Positions 1 through 11,319 of a DNA stretch of 64,000 nt are shown one piece after another; position 1 is the stretch's first letter; every line of letters begins with the position of its first letter. The stretch is from Garra rufa (lineage: Eukaryota; Chordata; Actinopteri; Cypriniformes; Cyprinidae). Made by a program: the position numbers and the translations under genes. The notes under the pieces were generated by a model that saw nothing but the letters and a program-made list of their open reading frames with translations, had not been told where the DNA came from and did no database searches. The stretch is taken from assembly GCF_049309525.1 (NCBI RefSeq), contig NC_133367.1, positions 7,306,163-7,370,162 of the forward strand, written 5' to 3'.

Positions 1-65
1 CTTTTCCGCTGTTGTTTGTGTTTCTCTTTATCAGCTGCTCTCTTGAAGCTCCTCACTCCAAACAT
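1..65 (-). CDS. Possible first coding exon of an unidentified gene (partial, leaves left edge)
   Basis: Reading leftward from an ATG at 63-65, an open frame begins MFGVRSFKRAADKEK and stays open to the window edge for 21 codons. It is rich in Lys, Arg and Gln, as a real basic or helical segment could be. The flank at 66-170 is CpG-rich, as expected around a fish promoter. A second ATG at 70-72 has a strong initiation context (ATGGCGG), but its frame stops after 13 codons and overlaps the longer frame, so it would act as an upstream ORF. I do not recognise the protein. No splice donor is visible before the edge, so this could also be chance. Confidence 0.3.
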   Translation of the reverse strand, partial: MFGVRSFKRAADKEKHKQQRK

Positions 66-300
66 CCGCCATCTTCCTTCCGCTCGGGAGCGCGCACGCA
101 CACACGTCACGCGTCTCGGGGCAACGTCCGCTAGGTTTGGGCGCGCCCGCTGTTTCTCTCAAATACGTATTTGTGGGTGTATCGTCGGTTTTATTGATTT
201 TGTTTGACTGAGAAAGCTTTTGTGAGAGATTTTGCGCATTTGTCAGTGTACGTCTGATTGAAACTGTGTTATAATGTGGCGCCACGTATTATTTTAACGT
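66..300. promoter_or_regulatory. CpG-rich putative promoter region
   Basis: Positions 80-170 are dense in CpG (cgctcgggagcgcgcacg, gggcgcgcccgc) while the flanks are AT-rich. This fits a promoter for the minus-strand frame at 1-65. No TATA box or defined factor site was identified. Confidence 0.3.
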
Positions 301-564
301 GTTGTTAATAAAGTCATCCAGCAGGTGTCAGTAGATCAATAATCATAGCTGGACCAGCAAACCACAGCTGCCAGAAGATAAACCTATATGGGAGCCCCTT
401 ACGTCACCTGTAGAAGAAAAATAATTAATCCGCGCGCACGCTTTCACAATCCGTCTGTGGCCCCGCCCCCAAATTCAACCAGGACACCTGTTTAAGTGCT
501 GGATGCATTGTTTTGCATTTAATAAACTTTATTTCTCAGTAGGCTATATGAGACTATGCTACAC
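301..564. other. Non-coding stretch, nothing recognised
   Basis: This stretch has mixed composition with no convincing exon, RNA gene or repeat boundary. Confidence 0.5.
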
Positions 565-688
565 TGACAAAACAGAGTTTTTAGCTTTATTTTATATTAA
601 TCACCAATAGATTAGCTGCCAAAACACCGTGTGTTTTATCCCATTGGTTATTAATGTAAAATAAACGCTAAAAAGAAGCCTGTTTTGT
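565..688. repeat. Short palindromic MITE-like element
   Basis: The first half (acaaaacag...ttagctttattttatatt) recurs as an imperfect inverted copy in the second half (aataaacgctaaaaag...cctgttttgt). The two arms of about 47 bp have a short centre carrying cccattgg. This is the form of a miniature inverted-repeat transposable element or a snap-back repeat. No coding capacity. The family is not recognised. Confidence 0.6.
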
Positions 689-1148
689 AAGTGCGGCAAT
701 GGTACCAAAATAAAATAATAAGTAAAGAGCGCTGTTCAAACGGCTTTGTTTTATTTAATAATATTTTTCAAAATATAAAATTGCCTGAATAATAATAAAA
801 AAAGTATTGGAGAGGAGAAGGTAAAAAGCAATACAAAACAAATAATGTACAGGCTATTTTGTCATTCCTTTGCTCTCAAACTAAATGCAATGTAACAATA
901 GGCCTTATTTAATAATAACATTAATAGTGCAGCATGCATCTAACTCTGGGTGAAAAGCTTATCACAAATCACCAAAATGAGTTATGTTAAGAATGACATT
1001 TCCAAAACTGTAAAAGGTAAAGTTTACTGTCTTAAGTGCACTCATTTATTTAGTCTACAAATTAAAATAATAATTATAATAATTACTATTATCAGTATTA
1101 TTTACGGTGGGCATTGTCATAGAGCACCTTCTCCCAAAAATTCAGCTA
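689..1148. other. AT-rich non-coding stretch
   Basis: AT-rich sequence without splice-flanked exons. A weak open frame from 950 has no family signature. Confidence 0.45.
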
Positions 1149-1943
1149 TTAAAATAGTTCAGTTTTGTATGTCATGGCAAAGTGACTATATTTCGTTTCA
1201 TTTTTTTATTAAGTTAATTTAGAAAAAAGGTTTGGAGCATTTTTTGTTCTTTAAAAATAATTTTTTTTAATTTTTTTTTAAGTAACGATCAGGCGGCCAG
1301 CGGCAGACAGTGAGTTGATCGTGTTTGATCAATTTTGCCTTCTCAGATAATCCCGACTTGGCTAAAATAAATATAGATATAGTCTCAAAAAAGTTAAAAC
1401 CATGTAATTTCATCGTTAAAATAATATAAATGTGCACAGAACATATAGGCACATATGCAATTGTTGGTGCAGAGAGTGGAAAGTAAGCTGTTAAAGTAAT
1501 ACATCATTTGGAACTGTAATAGGTCTATACTTTTATACCCTTTCTATCTCAACAGGAGCAAATAAATATCTCACAGACTATTACATGTAGGCCTATATCT
1601 AGAATGCTTTAAATTATTACTTAATGAAATAATAAAACAATTAATTAATTAATTGGCAATAAGATAAAATGCAGGCGGTAAATATATACACATTTATATT
1701 AGTTTATTGTTGAAATGAACATTGTTTGATGCTTGGCCTATAAATGTTACTGTCAGCAAGTCGTGATGATTTGAGAAGGCAAAACTGATCAAACACAGGC
1801 TATAATGAACTCATTCTCTGCCGCTGGCCGCCTTGTCGTTACTTTAAAAAACAAAAACTTATATTGAACGAACAAAAAAATGCTCCAAACATTTTTCTAA
1901 ATTAACTCACTTTGTCATTTCATGCAAAACTGAACTATTTTAA
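1149..1943. mobile_element. Non-autonomous element with terminal inverted repeats of about 220 bp
   Basis: The left arm (about 1149-1370) reappears inverted at about 1730-1943. It contains ttaaaatagttcag, ggtttggagcattttttgtt, the landmark ggcggccagcggcaga and a ttgatcaattttgccttctc block. The right copy carries the complements ctgaactattttaa, ccgctggccgcc and gagaaggcaaaactgatc. The middle is AT-rich with no transposase frame. Long arms around a short unrelated core suggest a deleted DNA transposon. No target-site duplication could be fixed. Confidence 0.7.
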
Positions 1944-2510
1944 CTGTTGGTATTCATACATAGCCCACAAAGGACAACTGAATTGCAATTAAACGTAGGC
2001 TAATGATTTTGTAAATTGAAAAATGAATACACAGTTGGATGAGATGGATGTAATGTGATCAGCTGTAGAGAGATTGTGTGATAAAGTTTCATTCAGATAA
2101 TAACCTCATTTATCCCATCAGACACTTGATAAAATATCTGTTGTATTCACTACTGGTTGTCCTACAGCTACAGAACTTTATTAAGACAAACAGAATCCGC
2201 CCCTTTCTAACATTCCAGGGCCATTTCTCCATTTGAGAAGAAAAAGACAACTTTTGTGAACAACACTTTTTTTATTTACACCATTATTAATGACAAACAG
2301 TGATGACCCTAGTGCTTGTCGATCTTCTGTAAGTGTAGTTCTATCCTCATGTCAAAATACTCCCTCTCACTGATGAAAAAAGCAAATGGTTAATTGTAAA
2401 TAATATCAGGATGTCATGTTTGATCATTTTTCCTTTATACATTATCCCTGCAATATCTTGTTGATGACAGGTCCTCCTCTCTCCTCAGCCTCCACAATTA
2501 ACATATAATT

Positions 2511-2820
2511 AGCCAGCAAACAATTAAAATGCTCTCTTAGCTTTATATTAATCAAAACAAGAGACACCATAAATAAATGAGCACCAACAATCACAAACAT
2601 GATAAAACCACATTAAGTTCAAATAAACTTATAGGTATTAGATAATCTCATTTATAAAAGAAACAACTCAAACCAAATGTTTACATTCATACAATATGGG
2701 ACCAAAGTTTTTAATGTGGGATTTATCATGTTTGTGATTGTTGGTGCTCAACTATTGATAGTGAATAATTTGTTTTCTTAATATAAACTTAAGAAATACT
2801 CTTTTAGTTGTTTGCTGTAA
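2511..2820. mobile_element. Non-autonomous element with inverted repeats of about 110 bp
   Basis: The left arm at about 2511-2620 runs from gccagcaaacaattaaaat to gcaccaacaatcacaaac. Its inverted copy lies at about 2708-2820, containing tgtttgtgattgttggtgct and ending agttgtttgctgtaa. The inner 30 bp match best. About 90 bp of unrelated sequence separates the arms. No coding content; family unknown. Confidence 0.65.
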
Positions 2821-3095
2821 TAAAAATATAGGTATGTGCCAAAAAATTAGAACATCGATAACACCAATTATCATTTCCAGAGTCTCATAATTGTGTTCAA
2901 TGTAAAAGTATAACTTAACATCATACAGTTACTGCTGAAGAAACTGCATATTGGGTTTAAGTTTGCAGAAAATGTTAAATATACTGAAGACTAGTAGACA
3001 GTTTGTCTCAGAACAGGAACCCATTGAGGGATATTGAAAAAGTGATACTGTACAGTATTTTAACCACTTTGCACTTATTTTGTTGTGTTTCACAG

Positions 3096-3355
3096 GATGT
3101 CAACAGAGACATGATTAAGGATACCTTCTCCAGTCATGTCATGAAAATCATCGCACTGAGCAGATCTGTAGAAGAGGAAGATGCCAGTATATCTAATGTC
3201 ATCATTGTGCTGCTGGGATGGAAAAATCTCACAAATGCATGTCTTTCACTCATGGGCTGCATTTACTCCATAAACTTAAGCCATCCCCCAAAGCTGAGAA
3301 ACACACTTTCTTGGGCTAGATGCTTTAACATTTACAATACTTTCAGGTGGTCATA
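3096..3355 (+). pseudogene. Decayed terminal exon of a fish-expanded uncharacterised protein family
   Basis: After an acceptor-like tract ending tgtttcacag at 3095, the plus strand is open for about 86 codons. It starts DVNRDMIKDTFSSH, includes the block LLGWKNLTNACLSLMGCIYS and NLSHPPKLRNT, and reaches a stop. The pattern (a hydrophobic strand, an LMG-IY-LNL-YP block, then a basic end) resembles the C-terminal block of a poorly characterised protein family very common in fish genomes. That resemblance is from memory and loose. No companion exon is seen upstream, so it is probably a stranded fragment. Confidence 0.35.
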
Positions 3356-4049
3356 AATATAAAACATAGTAACAAACATGTTACTACAGCTAAACAAATC
3401 ATCATACATCTTAAACATCTTAAATGTTTCAAGTATTCAACATTTTATTTAGGTTTTTGAACTTATAAAACACATCATGCACTTCTTTTAAAGATGACAA
3501 AAAACATCATGTCTTTTATAAAAAGAAACATTTTTATTTCCATTGTGTTTCTGCTTTGTTTGTTGTAATGAGAGGATTTGTGATTGTGCATCTGTACATC
3601 AGCAACAGACAGACACAGAGCTAACTTAATATACAATTAAATAGAAGAACAATGTGTATTACATGTAAGAGAGATCATGTCAATGTTTTAATTTCACATT
3701 GTAGACTTGTTTTATATCTTTGACACATTTAAGTGCTGCACTTGACAATCACATTTAAACATTTGAATCATTATGGATGAGTTTAATACAAATATTATTA
3801 AACTGAAGAGCCAGACAGACTCATCTGAGCGTCTTCCTCCTGTTTCAGCTTTCAATAAAACAAAAGCATCATTTGCTTGAATACTAAATCAACATGAATC
3901 ATTCAGTATCACATGTTTCTAACACACATGCTGCATTATTTGATTGTAAAGTCTGAGTCTCTTCACCTGTATGGATCACATTCACACATTTATCACACAT
4001 TTCTTTCTCCTCATAGACACAGTAGTGAAGCTCTTCTGTGGATCCTCAC
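3356..4049. other. Non-coding stretch, possible minus-strand 3' region of the LRR cluster
   Basis: A minus-strand AATAAA hexamer lies at 3533-3538 (read as tttatt). It could end a transcript coming from the LRR exons at higher coordinates. No exon was established. Confidence 0.3.
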
Positions 4050-4126
4050 CTGATGTTCACTGCTCCTGTCATCACGATCCAACAACTGGGATAGACTGCA
4101 TTTAGTATCTTTCATATTCTGATAGT
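4050..4126 (-). CDS. Candidate small exon downstream of the LRR exons
   Basis: A 77-bp minus-strand segment is bounded by an acceptor (ttctcaaaag) and a donor (CAG before gtgagg). In one frame it is fully open and ends SQLLDRDDRSSEHQ. The strong donor and same orientation as the LRR exons make it a candidate downstream exon of the same NLR-like gene. It carries no LRR signature and its phase against the last LRR exon was not proved. Confidence 0.3.
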
Positions 4127-4933
4127 CTTTTGAGAATGAAGCAAAAGAGAGAAAGAAATCAGTGTTTAATGGAACAAATTACAAATCAGTCACTACTTCA
4201 ATTACAGTTCCTTTTAAAGTTAAAGTTAGATTTACATGACCTATCATAGATATTTCTAAAACAATATTTGTGTTTTAAATACATCTGAACATGATTTCCA
4301 TTCATATGTTTGTCTGTTTGTGTGACTCCTGTTGAGACACTATAAAGAGAAACACACACTAATGAGTGAACGCCAAATATAATAAACCACAAGAACAAAT
4401 ACTAATGTGATTTTGCCTCAAAACAAAACCCTTTCAGTGAAATGTTCCACTAGTTAAAGCTGTTTTTCCTCTAGTTTCAACATTTGTATTGGTCTCAGTA
4501 AATAAGTGAAAGTAAAGTAAGTGTAAAGTAATGTGACGTGTTGCTTGTCAAAGTAAAAACACACAAGAGACAGAGACATTGATCATGTGATGCTGGACGG
4601 CTGTGAGCTGAAGCTGGAATCTGCACTGATTTTACCAGCGTTTTCCTCCAATCTGACCAAATCTATTTCAAACTGGAATGATTCACTATTACTGATGGCA
4701 TTAATAAAGCAGCTGTTGTTGGATAAAGCTCTGACAGTCTGCTTTTGTTCTCTTTCCTCCTTTGTGTTCAACATTTTGATCAACTTTACATTTCATTCTG
4801 ACACAAACCCTTTGAAATAAAGCTGGATGATCATTTGATCACCTCCTTTCACAAATATTTGAAAGTTAATATTTGTCCACATATCAGAGGTAATTGAAGA
4901 TCTCTTTAATATCACAAAGTGAAGTTTACTCAC

Positions 4934-5095
4934 CTCAGTTTACAGTTTGAGTCTCGTAGCACATCAATGAGCCGCTGCTTTGAGTCTCCAATCTCATTAT
5001 CACTCAGATCAAGCTCTTTTAGAAACTGCAGTGCTTTTGTGTTTGTCAAAGACTGAGTTAAAGAAGAAACATCTGTAATGCCACAGTATTGAAGA
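4934..5095 (-). CDS. LRR exon 1 of 8 (lowest coordinate, most divergent)
   Basis: A 162-bp exon, open throughout, between acceptor tctctttctag and donor gtgagt. It encodes LQYCGITDVSSLTQSL, then LKELDLSDNEIGDS and ends DSNCKLR. It is 12 bp shorter than the standard cassette and the least like the others. That fits the last LRR before the C-terminus. Confidence 0.65.
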
Positions 5096-5282
5096 CTAGA
5101 AAGAGACAAACAGAGGAAGAGAAGATCATCTTACAAACAAATCATTAAGGAGAAGAATTTGACACAAATATAATGTGAACCCATGAACCCACTCATCATG
5201 AGATATTGAGTAGAAAGTGTTTAGGTTTAAACTGTTGAAGTGATTTTCATCATTTTGATTCTTGTATGTGAATGTTACTGAC

Positions 5283-5456
5283 CTCAATCTCTCCAGTTTA
5301 CAGTGTGAATCCTTCAGTACGTCACATAAGTGTTTCACTCCTGTGTTTGTGATTTGATTCCAGCTCAGGTTCAGTTCTCTCAGGTGTGATGGGTTTGATT
5401 TCAGAGCTGAAGTCAGGATGAGACACTGTTTCTCTGTAATACTGCATCCACACAGA
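5283..5456 (-). CDS. LRR exon 2 of 8
   Basis: A 174-bp cassette between acceptor ctgtcttcag and donor gtcagt. It encodes CGCSITEKQCLILTSALKSN, then LRELNLSWNQITNTGVKHL and DSHCKLERLR. It is closely related to the exon at 14722-14886. Confidence 0.7.
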
Positions 5457-5927
5457 CTGAAGACAGAAAGAGAAAGAACAATGACTCAGATCTATGATGA
5501 TCATCAGCAAATGCTATACAGTCACTAATAAACCAGAAAAATCATGAAATCTTAATAATATGAAACAAACCAAGACAGGAGTATTTGAGGACACTAGTTA
5601 CAATCCAAGTCTGGACCCATCTTCAGTCAACAAATAATCAATCAATACATAGAATCAATATAGAAACAACAGTACAATTAACTAAATTAAATGGTCTATT
5701 TTCACATTTTAATAGATAAAAATCATCAATTTAATCAAATCAAATAATTTGTTTAACCTATTTCAGAGTGTAGTTTACAATTTCTATCTATACAAATATA
5801 TTAAATGATTTATATTTCCCTTAATAAAAGATTGTTTCACAGCAAAGATGTCAAGAGTCCAGTGGTCCTAATCTAAACAGTGAACTTTAATCTGACTGTA
5901 ACTGCTGTACAGTATAATGATACTAAC

Positions 5928-6101
5928 TCTAGTTTCTCCAGCTTGAATTGTGGGTTCATCAGTAGATCACTGAGGTTTTTCACTCCAGAGTCTCCTAGTT
6001 TATTCTCGCTCAGGTCCAGTTCTCTCAGGTGTGATGGGTTTGATTTCAGAGCTGAAGTCAGGATGAGACACTGTTTCTCTGTAATACTGCATCCACACAG
6101 A
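5928..6101 (-). CDS. LRR exon 3 of 8 (tandem duplicate A)
   Basis: A 174-bp cassette with acceptor ctgtcttcag and donor gttagt. It encodes CGCSITEKQC, LRELDLSENKLGDSGVKNL and MNPQFKLEKL. It is the 645-bp-offset copy of the next exon. Confidence 0.7.
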
Positions 6102-6572
6102 CTGAAGACAGAAAGAGAAAGAACAATGACTCAGATCTATGATGATCATCAGCAAATGCTATACAGTCACTAATAAACCAGAAAAATCATGAAATCTTAA
6201 TAATATGAAACAAACCAAGACAGGAGTATTTGAGGACACTAGTTACAATCCAAGTCTGGACCCATCTTCAGTCAACAAATAATCAATCAATACATAGAAT
6301 CAATATAGAAACAACAGTACAATTAACTAAATTAAATGGTCTATTTTCACATTTTAATAGATAAAAATCATCAATTTAATCAAATCAAATAATTTGTTTA
6401 ACCTATTTCAGAGTGTAGTTTACAATTTCTATCTATACAAATATATTAAATGATTTATATTTCCCTTAATAAAAGATTGTTTCACAGCAAAGATGTCAAG
6501 AGTCCAGTGGTCCTAATCTAAACAGTGAACTTTAATCTGACTGTAACTGCTGTACAGTATAATGATACTAAC

Positions 6573-6746
6573 TCTAGTTTCTCCAGCTTGAATTGTGGGT
6601 TCATCAGTAGATCACTGAGGTTTTTCACTCCAGAGTCTCCTAGTTTATTCTCGCTCAGGTCCAGTTCTCTCAGGTGTGATGGGTTTGATTTCAGAGCTGA
6701 AGTCAGGATGAGACACTGTTTCTCTGTAATACTGCATCCACACAGA
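6573..6746 (-). CDS. LRR exon 4 of 8 (tandem duplicate B)
   Basis: A 174-bp cassette matching exon 3 in sequence and splice sites. Upstream of its acceptor lies unduplicated intron (from 6763), so it marks the older end of the duplication. Confidence 0.7.
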
Positions 6747-6762
6747 CTGAAGACAGAAAGAA

Positions 6763-7469
6763 GAATGTTCATAAAAAACAATATTAATGTCACTTTTCCT
6801 TATTCCTCACTGTTCTAGCTCACACTAAACTGAATAATGTCTGAAACGTTGTATTATGAGCACTTCCTGTGTTTATTTGCTTCTTTATGATGAATTGTTT
6901 CTTGTTTTCCTAAATTGTAAGTTGCTTTGAATTAAAGTGTCTGCTGTATGAATAAATGTAAATGTAGATCTATGAGGATCATCTTCTTGAAGAGCTACAG
7001 TAGCTGTAGATGATTGTGATAAATGATAGAGAAATGCAATATGATTGGTTGATTCTAACATGCTGCAGTCTAAAAGTGTCTGCTCTTTAAGAGCGTAAGG
7101 CCCATCTTCAGTCTCTCATTGTGTGTTTGCTGTGAACACAGGAGTTATGTTGATGTGAGTGTGGTGTTTGTGACATGAGCTCTGTTCATAAAAGTATCAT
7201 CAGTTTCACATGTGGCGGCTTACTGTCTTACATTATCAAACGTACAACAGTAGACATATAGTCTGTAGTTCCCATAATCTGTCTGTAATCGTCTCACTAG
7301 TTCTGTCTGCTTTTTTAGCTTTTTTAGTTTATTCTTTTGTCTATTGTAGCAGAAGATGCAAATCTCATGATTTTTCTGCAGAACAGCATGTAGACAATCA
7401 TTACATAAGTTTCAAATACATAGATGCAATGCTACAGTGAACTTTAATCTGACTGTAACTGCTGTACAG
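6763..7469. other. Intronic stretch of the LRR cluster
   Basis: No exon is seen. From 7435 it contains the start of another LRR-unit flank (gaactttaatctgactg) that is then interrupted by the hAT at 7470. Confidence 0.5.
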
Positions 7470-8173
7470 TAGGGCTGCAAATAATGACTATTTTAATAGT
7501 CGACTAGTCACCGACTATTGAAACGATTAGTCTACTAATCAAATAATTATTCAATTTTTCTACAATTTAGCATGAGATTGCTTTAATTATGTGGAAAATG
7601 ATAGTAAACACAAGAAAGAAGGGGGCACTTCAATGAAAAATGCATATTTTATTGAACTCTGCTGCTGATTGGCCGATTCATACTAAAAGTAAATAAAATG
7701 CCCTGTCTAAAACCAATTAGGCACAGTGCTTGGTCAGTATAGACATAAATGCATAAATAAAGAAACTCTATCCTTTTTTTAAAGGACAGGCACATTTGTT
7801 TTATAAGAAAAAATAAATTAAAATCAAGTAAACATTTTCAAATACAAACATGCTTTTTTTCGGCATTGTGATCCTCTTTTATCACAGTACACTAATACAA
7901 TAATACTAGACATATTCACGTTTAAACTCAATAAATGGAAAAAAACGTATTATTCAATGCACTTGACTTCTAGATTTGTATATTAAGTTGCTCAAGCAAG
8001 TTGCAACACATTTAAACACAACATAGGGAGGCTATAGCTTCCTTTTCTAATTGAAATTGGGCTATCAAAAATATTTTTAATTAAAACTTACCATGGCACA
8101 GACAGAAACAGTCAGCTCTCATGCTTTTCTTTCGCATTAAATCTTTATTAAAAACAATCCTTTTTTCTACCTG

Positions 8174-8679
8174 GGGCCTGTACCATGAAGCCGGATTAGC
8201 TGGCTAGCCAGGTAAGTTTCAGTTTAGTTTGCACCAATCCTGGGTTTTAGGTACCATGAATGTGGCTTGGCTTTTAGCAACGTTCATTGCCATAGTAACT
8301 TACACTCCACGGCTAACCTGCTCCAGGGCAGGTCATGTTCTGGATTAAAGATGTAAAACTGACATCAGACACAAAAAAGTCACTCCCCTAGTTTCTCGTG
8401 CTGCAAATTAAAGGTCACTTTAATTAAAAAAACAAAAAATTAGTAAATAAAATTTTGAAAAATAATGGTCTGGCATTAATGATAATTACTTATAGTTATT
8501 TTATATGATTTATATAATTATTAATCCATTTCACACAAGCAATTTTAGTTTAAGAGTTATTATGAATCATTTATTTTAAATGATGTTAATATATACAGAT
8601 CGTATGTAATATAAATAAGGTGTAGAATCAATATATATATATATATATGCTTGTGTGTGTGTGTGTGTGTGTGTGTGTG

Positions 8680-8721
<42 letters not shown>

Positions 8722-9082
8722 TTAACACGTTTCACTTGTGAGTGCACTGATAGAGCAAGATAATTTATTTAATTTGTACTCTTTTATAAACAAGTAATTT
8801 TTTCAGTTTAAATACGTTTAAATTCATCATATTCTTCAAACTCTTAAACTTTAGCTAACTCGTTAAGATTCAACCAAGGCTTGTGATTGGCTGTTTGCCA
8901 CTGATGTCACACATTCATGTGCATGTGCTCCACAAACTCAGGATCAAAACCTGAGTTGACAAAGAAAGTTGATGATCAGCATCATGGTACCAACAAAGCC
9001 GGATTGGAGTGGTTTAGTTTTGTCAACTCGGAATTAATCCTGTAACTCTGAATTAGTTTAACTACCATCATGGTATAGGCCC
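8174..9082. mobile_element. Nested element with 3-bp TSD, PIF/Harbinger-like
   Basis: The left end GGGCCTGTACCATGA matches the inverse of the right end (tcatggtataggccc). The trinucleotide ctg flanks both sides (8171-8173, 9083-9085). A 3-bp TSD and GGGCCTGTA-type ends suggest PIF/Harbinger. The core has no transposase and contains the dinucleotide tract at 8630-8720. It sits wholly inside the hAT, so it is younger. Confidence 0.65.
8630..8720. repeat. Compound (AT)n-(GT)n-(AT)n microsatellite
   Basis: An AT tract, then about 12 GT units, then a longer AT tract, inside the nested element. Length is likely polymorphic. Confidence 0.95.
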
Positions 9083-9690
9083 CTGGACAACTGCATCTAT
9101 TATGCTGCCTAGTTTATTTAAAACTGCACTTTTCCTTATTTTAAACCTAGCCAAAAAGCCACGTGTTGACTGTGAAACAGTTGACTTCATTTATATGCAT
9201 TTATGGGACATTTTCGTGTCAATCCATGTTAATTTTTACAGCGAACATTGCCCTGTCACTTTAATTCAGCGCATGCAGCACAGCCAAAAATAAATCTGTG
9301 CCAAAACGATCGCTGCACTGCTGCAAACGCACTGCTTCTGGGACGCACTACCGGACAGCAACCGCGTGCATTGTGAACGCTCTAATCCGTTAACATGAAT
9401 GGGAAAAAAATACGCAACGCACACGCACTGCAGACGGAGTATGTGTGAAACGGGCGTTTTGGTACCAGCAGCTGCTGCGTTGGACGCCGCCATTCCTGTG
9501 TGTTATCGCTCAGCATAGAAGCTAATGCACATGTTAGACTCTCGGCAGAGATTGTAATGAAGAGAGATGCCTCACTCGGTCGGAAAAAACATGACTGGCG
9601 ACAACTTCGACAATGAAATTCATTGTCGACTATTTCTATTATCGATTTTTGTCGGCAACGTCGACGAATCGTTGCAGCCCTACTGTACAG

Positions 9691-11148
9691 TATATTGATA
9701 CTGTCTACTATTGTCATAAATCACTTTAGTCTCACAGATCAATGTTCAAACATACTGTAGACTAAAAAATTACAAGTCAACAACAAAGACAGTTTGCTTA
9801 TAAAAATATTAGACTTTGCACATGTGTTTATTTAATGAATAAACCTATTTCCTTAAACTGAAGACATTCACATAAGTTTTGAAAAGGCAGTTGATTTGCT
9901 TTAGTGCTGCACTGATCAGGACATTTGAGGCAGATACTGATCACTGATTCTGAAAATGCTCTTGTTCAGTTTTTACAATTAACAGTATATGCTGCACCAA
10001 AATTAGACTTTAAAGCAGTTATGAATAGTTGTCAAAACTACAACAAAATTACAACTTTATTGAATTTGTAAATTAAAAATATACATGTATATTCATACTC
10101 TATGACAAAAATATATTACAAACTAGGTTAGTGGATAATTCAGTAGCAAAAGTTATTCTAGAAAAATCAGTGCACAACATAAAAAAATAAAAATAAATTC
10201 AAACATTTTGTGAAAAAAAAAACATTGAGTGGGGAACAAATTAAAGTGCAGCACTAAATCTGGTAAAATGTTACTCAAAGCTATTTGCATTGTGGCTATA
10301 AAAGGCATTAATGAAAAACTATATATTTCCACATAAATATAAATACTATAAAATTGAAATATTTTAAATGAGGCATCAACATATGATAGATCGGATGCGA
10401 ATACTGTTTTGTCCTATGTGCAAAATGATGTGCTTGAAGCAACACAGAGTCACAGCACACAATTCTTGACATTAAAAAGTAGAAATCACAAAGGGAAGAG
10501 ATATTGATGTGTGGTGTATTATATCTGTGCAACAGTTTATTGAGCCTTTTCTTTTAACAGTTTTACATTTCAGTTAATGTGCAAGTTAAAAACTAGTCTT
10601 TGTTACGCTGTGTTTTGTTCAACAGACATCTGGAAACATGATTTAGAAACAACAAAAACAGCCATATATATGCAAAATCATTGACATTTATCTACAAATC
10701 AATAATAATGGAAACACTGAATGATCTTAGAGAGAGTTTTATGGAGCTGACTGTTGTAACTGAACATGTCCAGAGTTTGAATTGAACAGAGAATGACTGA
10801 CAGACGCAGCAGAGAAAAGAGTTTACATTAACTTTAGTGTAAGGCCTTAAATATCTGTATCTCACATTAAACTATCAAATATCTTCAGAAAACTCAGAAT
10901 ATTGTGCTTGTATGCCTTTTGTTTGGTTTAACAGAAACACAGAGCAGTTCACACAATACTGGATTTAGATCGGCCCTGTCTGACCATTACACCCGATCCA
11001 GCAAGAAATAGTAGTATCTTCACATTAGTGGCTCTTTGCAATGCTGAGAAAAACTGCTCTGACTCAAACTAATGAGGAAATATGATCAACTACAATAACA
11101 GTACTATTAAAAGTAATGTAAGAGTTGAACTAAAGCAGCAATACTCAC
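9691..11148. other. Large intronic or intergenic stretch, nothing coding recognised
   Basis: AT-rich sequence. The first bases (tatattgatactgtc) continue the LRR-unit flank broken by the hAT, but the exon that should follow is absent. Confidence 0.5.
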
Positions 11149-11319
11149 ATCAGTGTGTTGAGTTGACAGTGTTTATCCTCCAGTAGAGCAGAGATCTGAT
11201 TCACTCGTGTGTCTCCTAGTTCATGTTTACTCAGATTCATCTCTCTCAGGAGTAACGGGTTTTTACCCACAATTCCAGTCACATACTGACAGCCTTCATC
11301 TGCAGCAGGACCCAAAAAC
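11149..11319 (-). CDS. LRR exon 5 of 8
   Basis: A 171-bp exon with acceptor tcttctgcag and donor gtgagt, open throughout. It encodes FLGPAADEGCQYVTGIV, then LREMNLSKHELGDTRVNQI and KHCQLNTLM. It is a different LRR subtype from the CSITEKQC exons but has the same phase. Confidence 0.7.

Larger units (their letters stand above)
5373..6762. repeat. Tandem duplication, period 645 bp, carrying an LRR exon
   Basis: The sequence from about 5373 recurs 645 bp downstream essentially without change, including the whole intronic segment (for example aaatggtctattttcacat at 5689 and 6334). The exon at 5928-6101 is duplicated as 6573-6746. The repeat ends near 6762, where the flanks diverge. Near-identity of intron and exon together implies a recent event. 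Confidence 0.9.
7470..9682. mobile_element. hAT-superfamily transposon, non-autonomous, with exact 8-bp TSD
   Basis: The element starts TAGGGCTGCAA and ends with its inverse TTGCAGCCCTA. An exact 8-bp duplication, ctgtacag, flanks it at 7462-7469 and 9683-9690. An 8-bp TSD with short inverted ends is diagnostic of hAT. It inserted into an LRR-unit flank: the uninterrupted form (gctgtacagtataatgat) survives near 5908, 6553 and 19744. No transposase frame is present. A second element is nested at 8174-9082. Confidence 0.9.

Noticed and set aside
5880..6818. Plus-strand frames of 97 codons at 5880 and 6525, and 92 codons at 19689
   Set aside because: They are antisense to the LRR exons, which show splice sites and the LRR motif on the minus strand.
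9266..9717. Minus-strand frames of 75 and 111 codons
   Set aside because: They lie inside the right part of the hAT element and include its terminal repeat. No transposase motif was seen.
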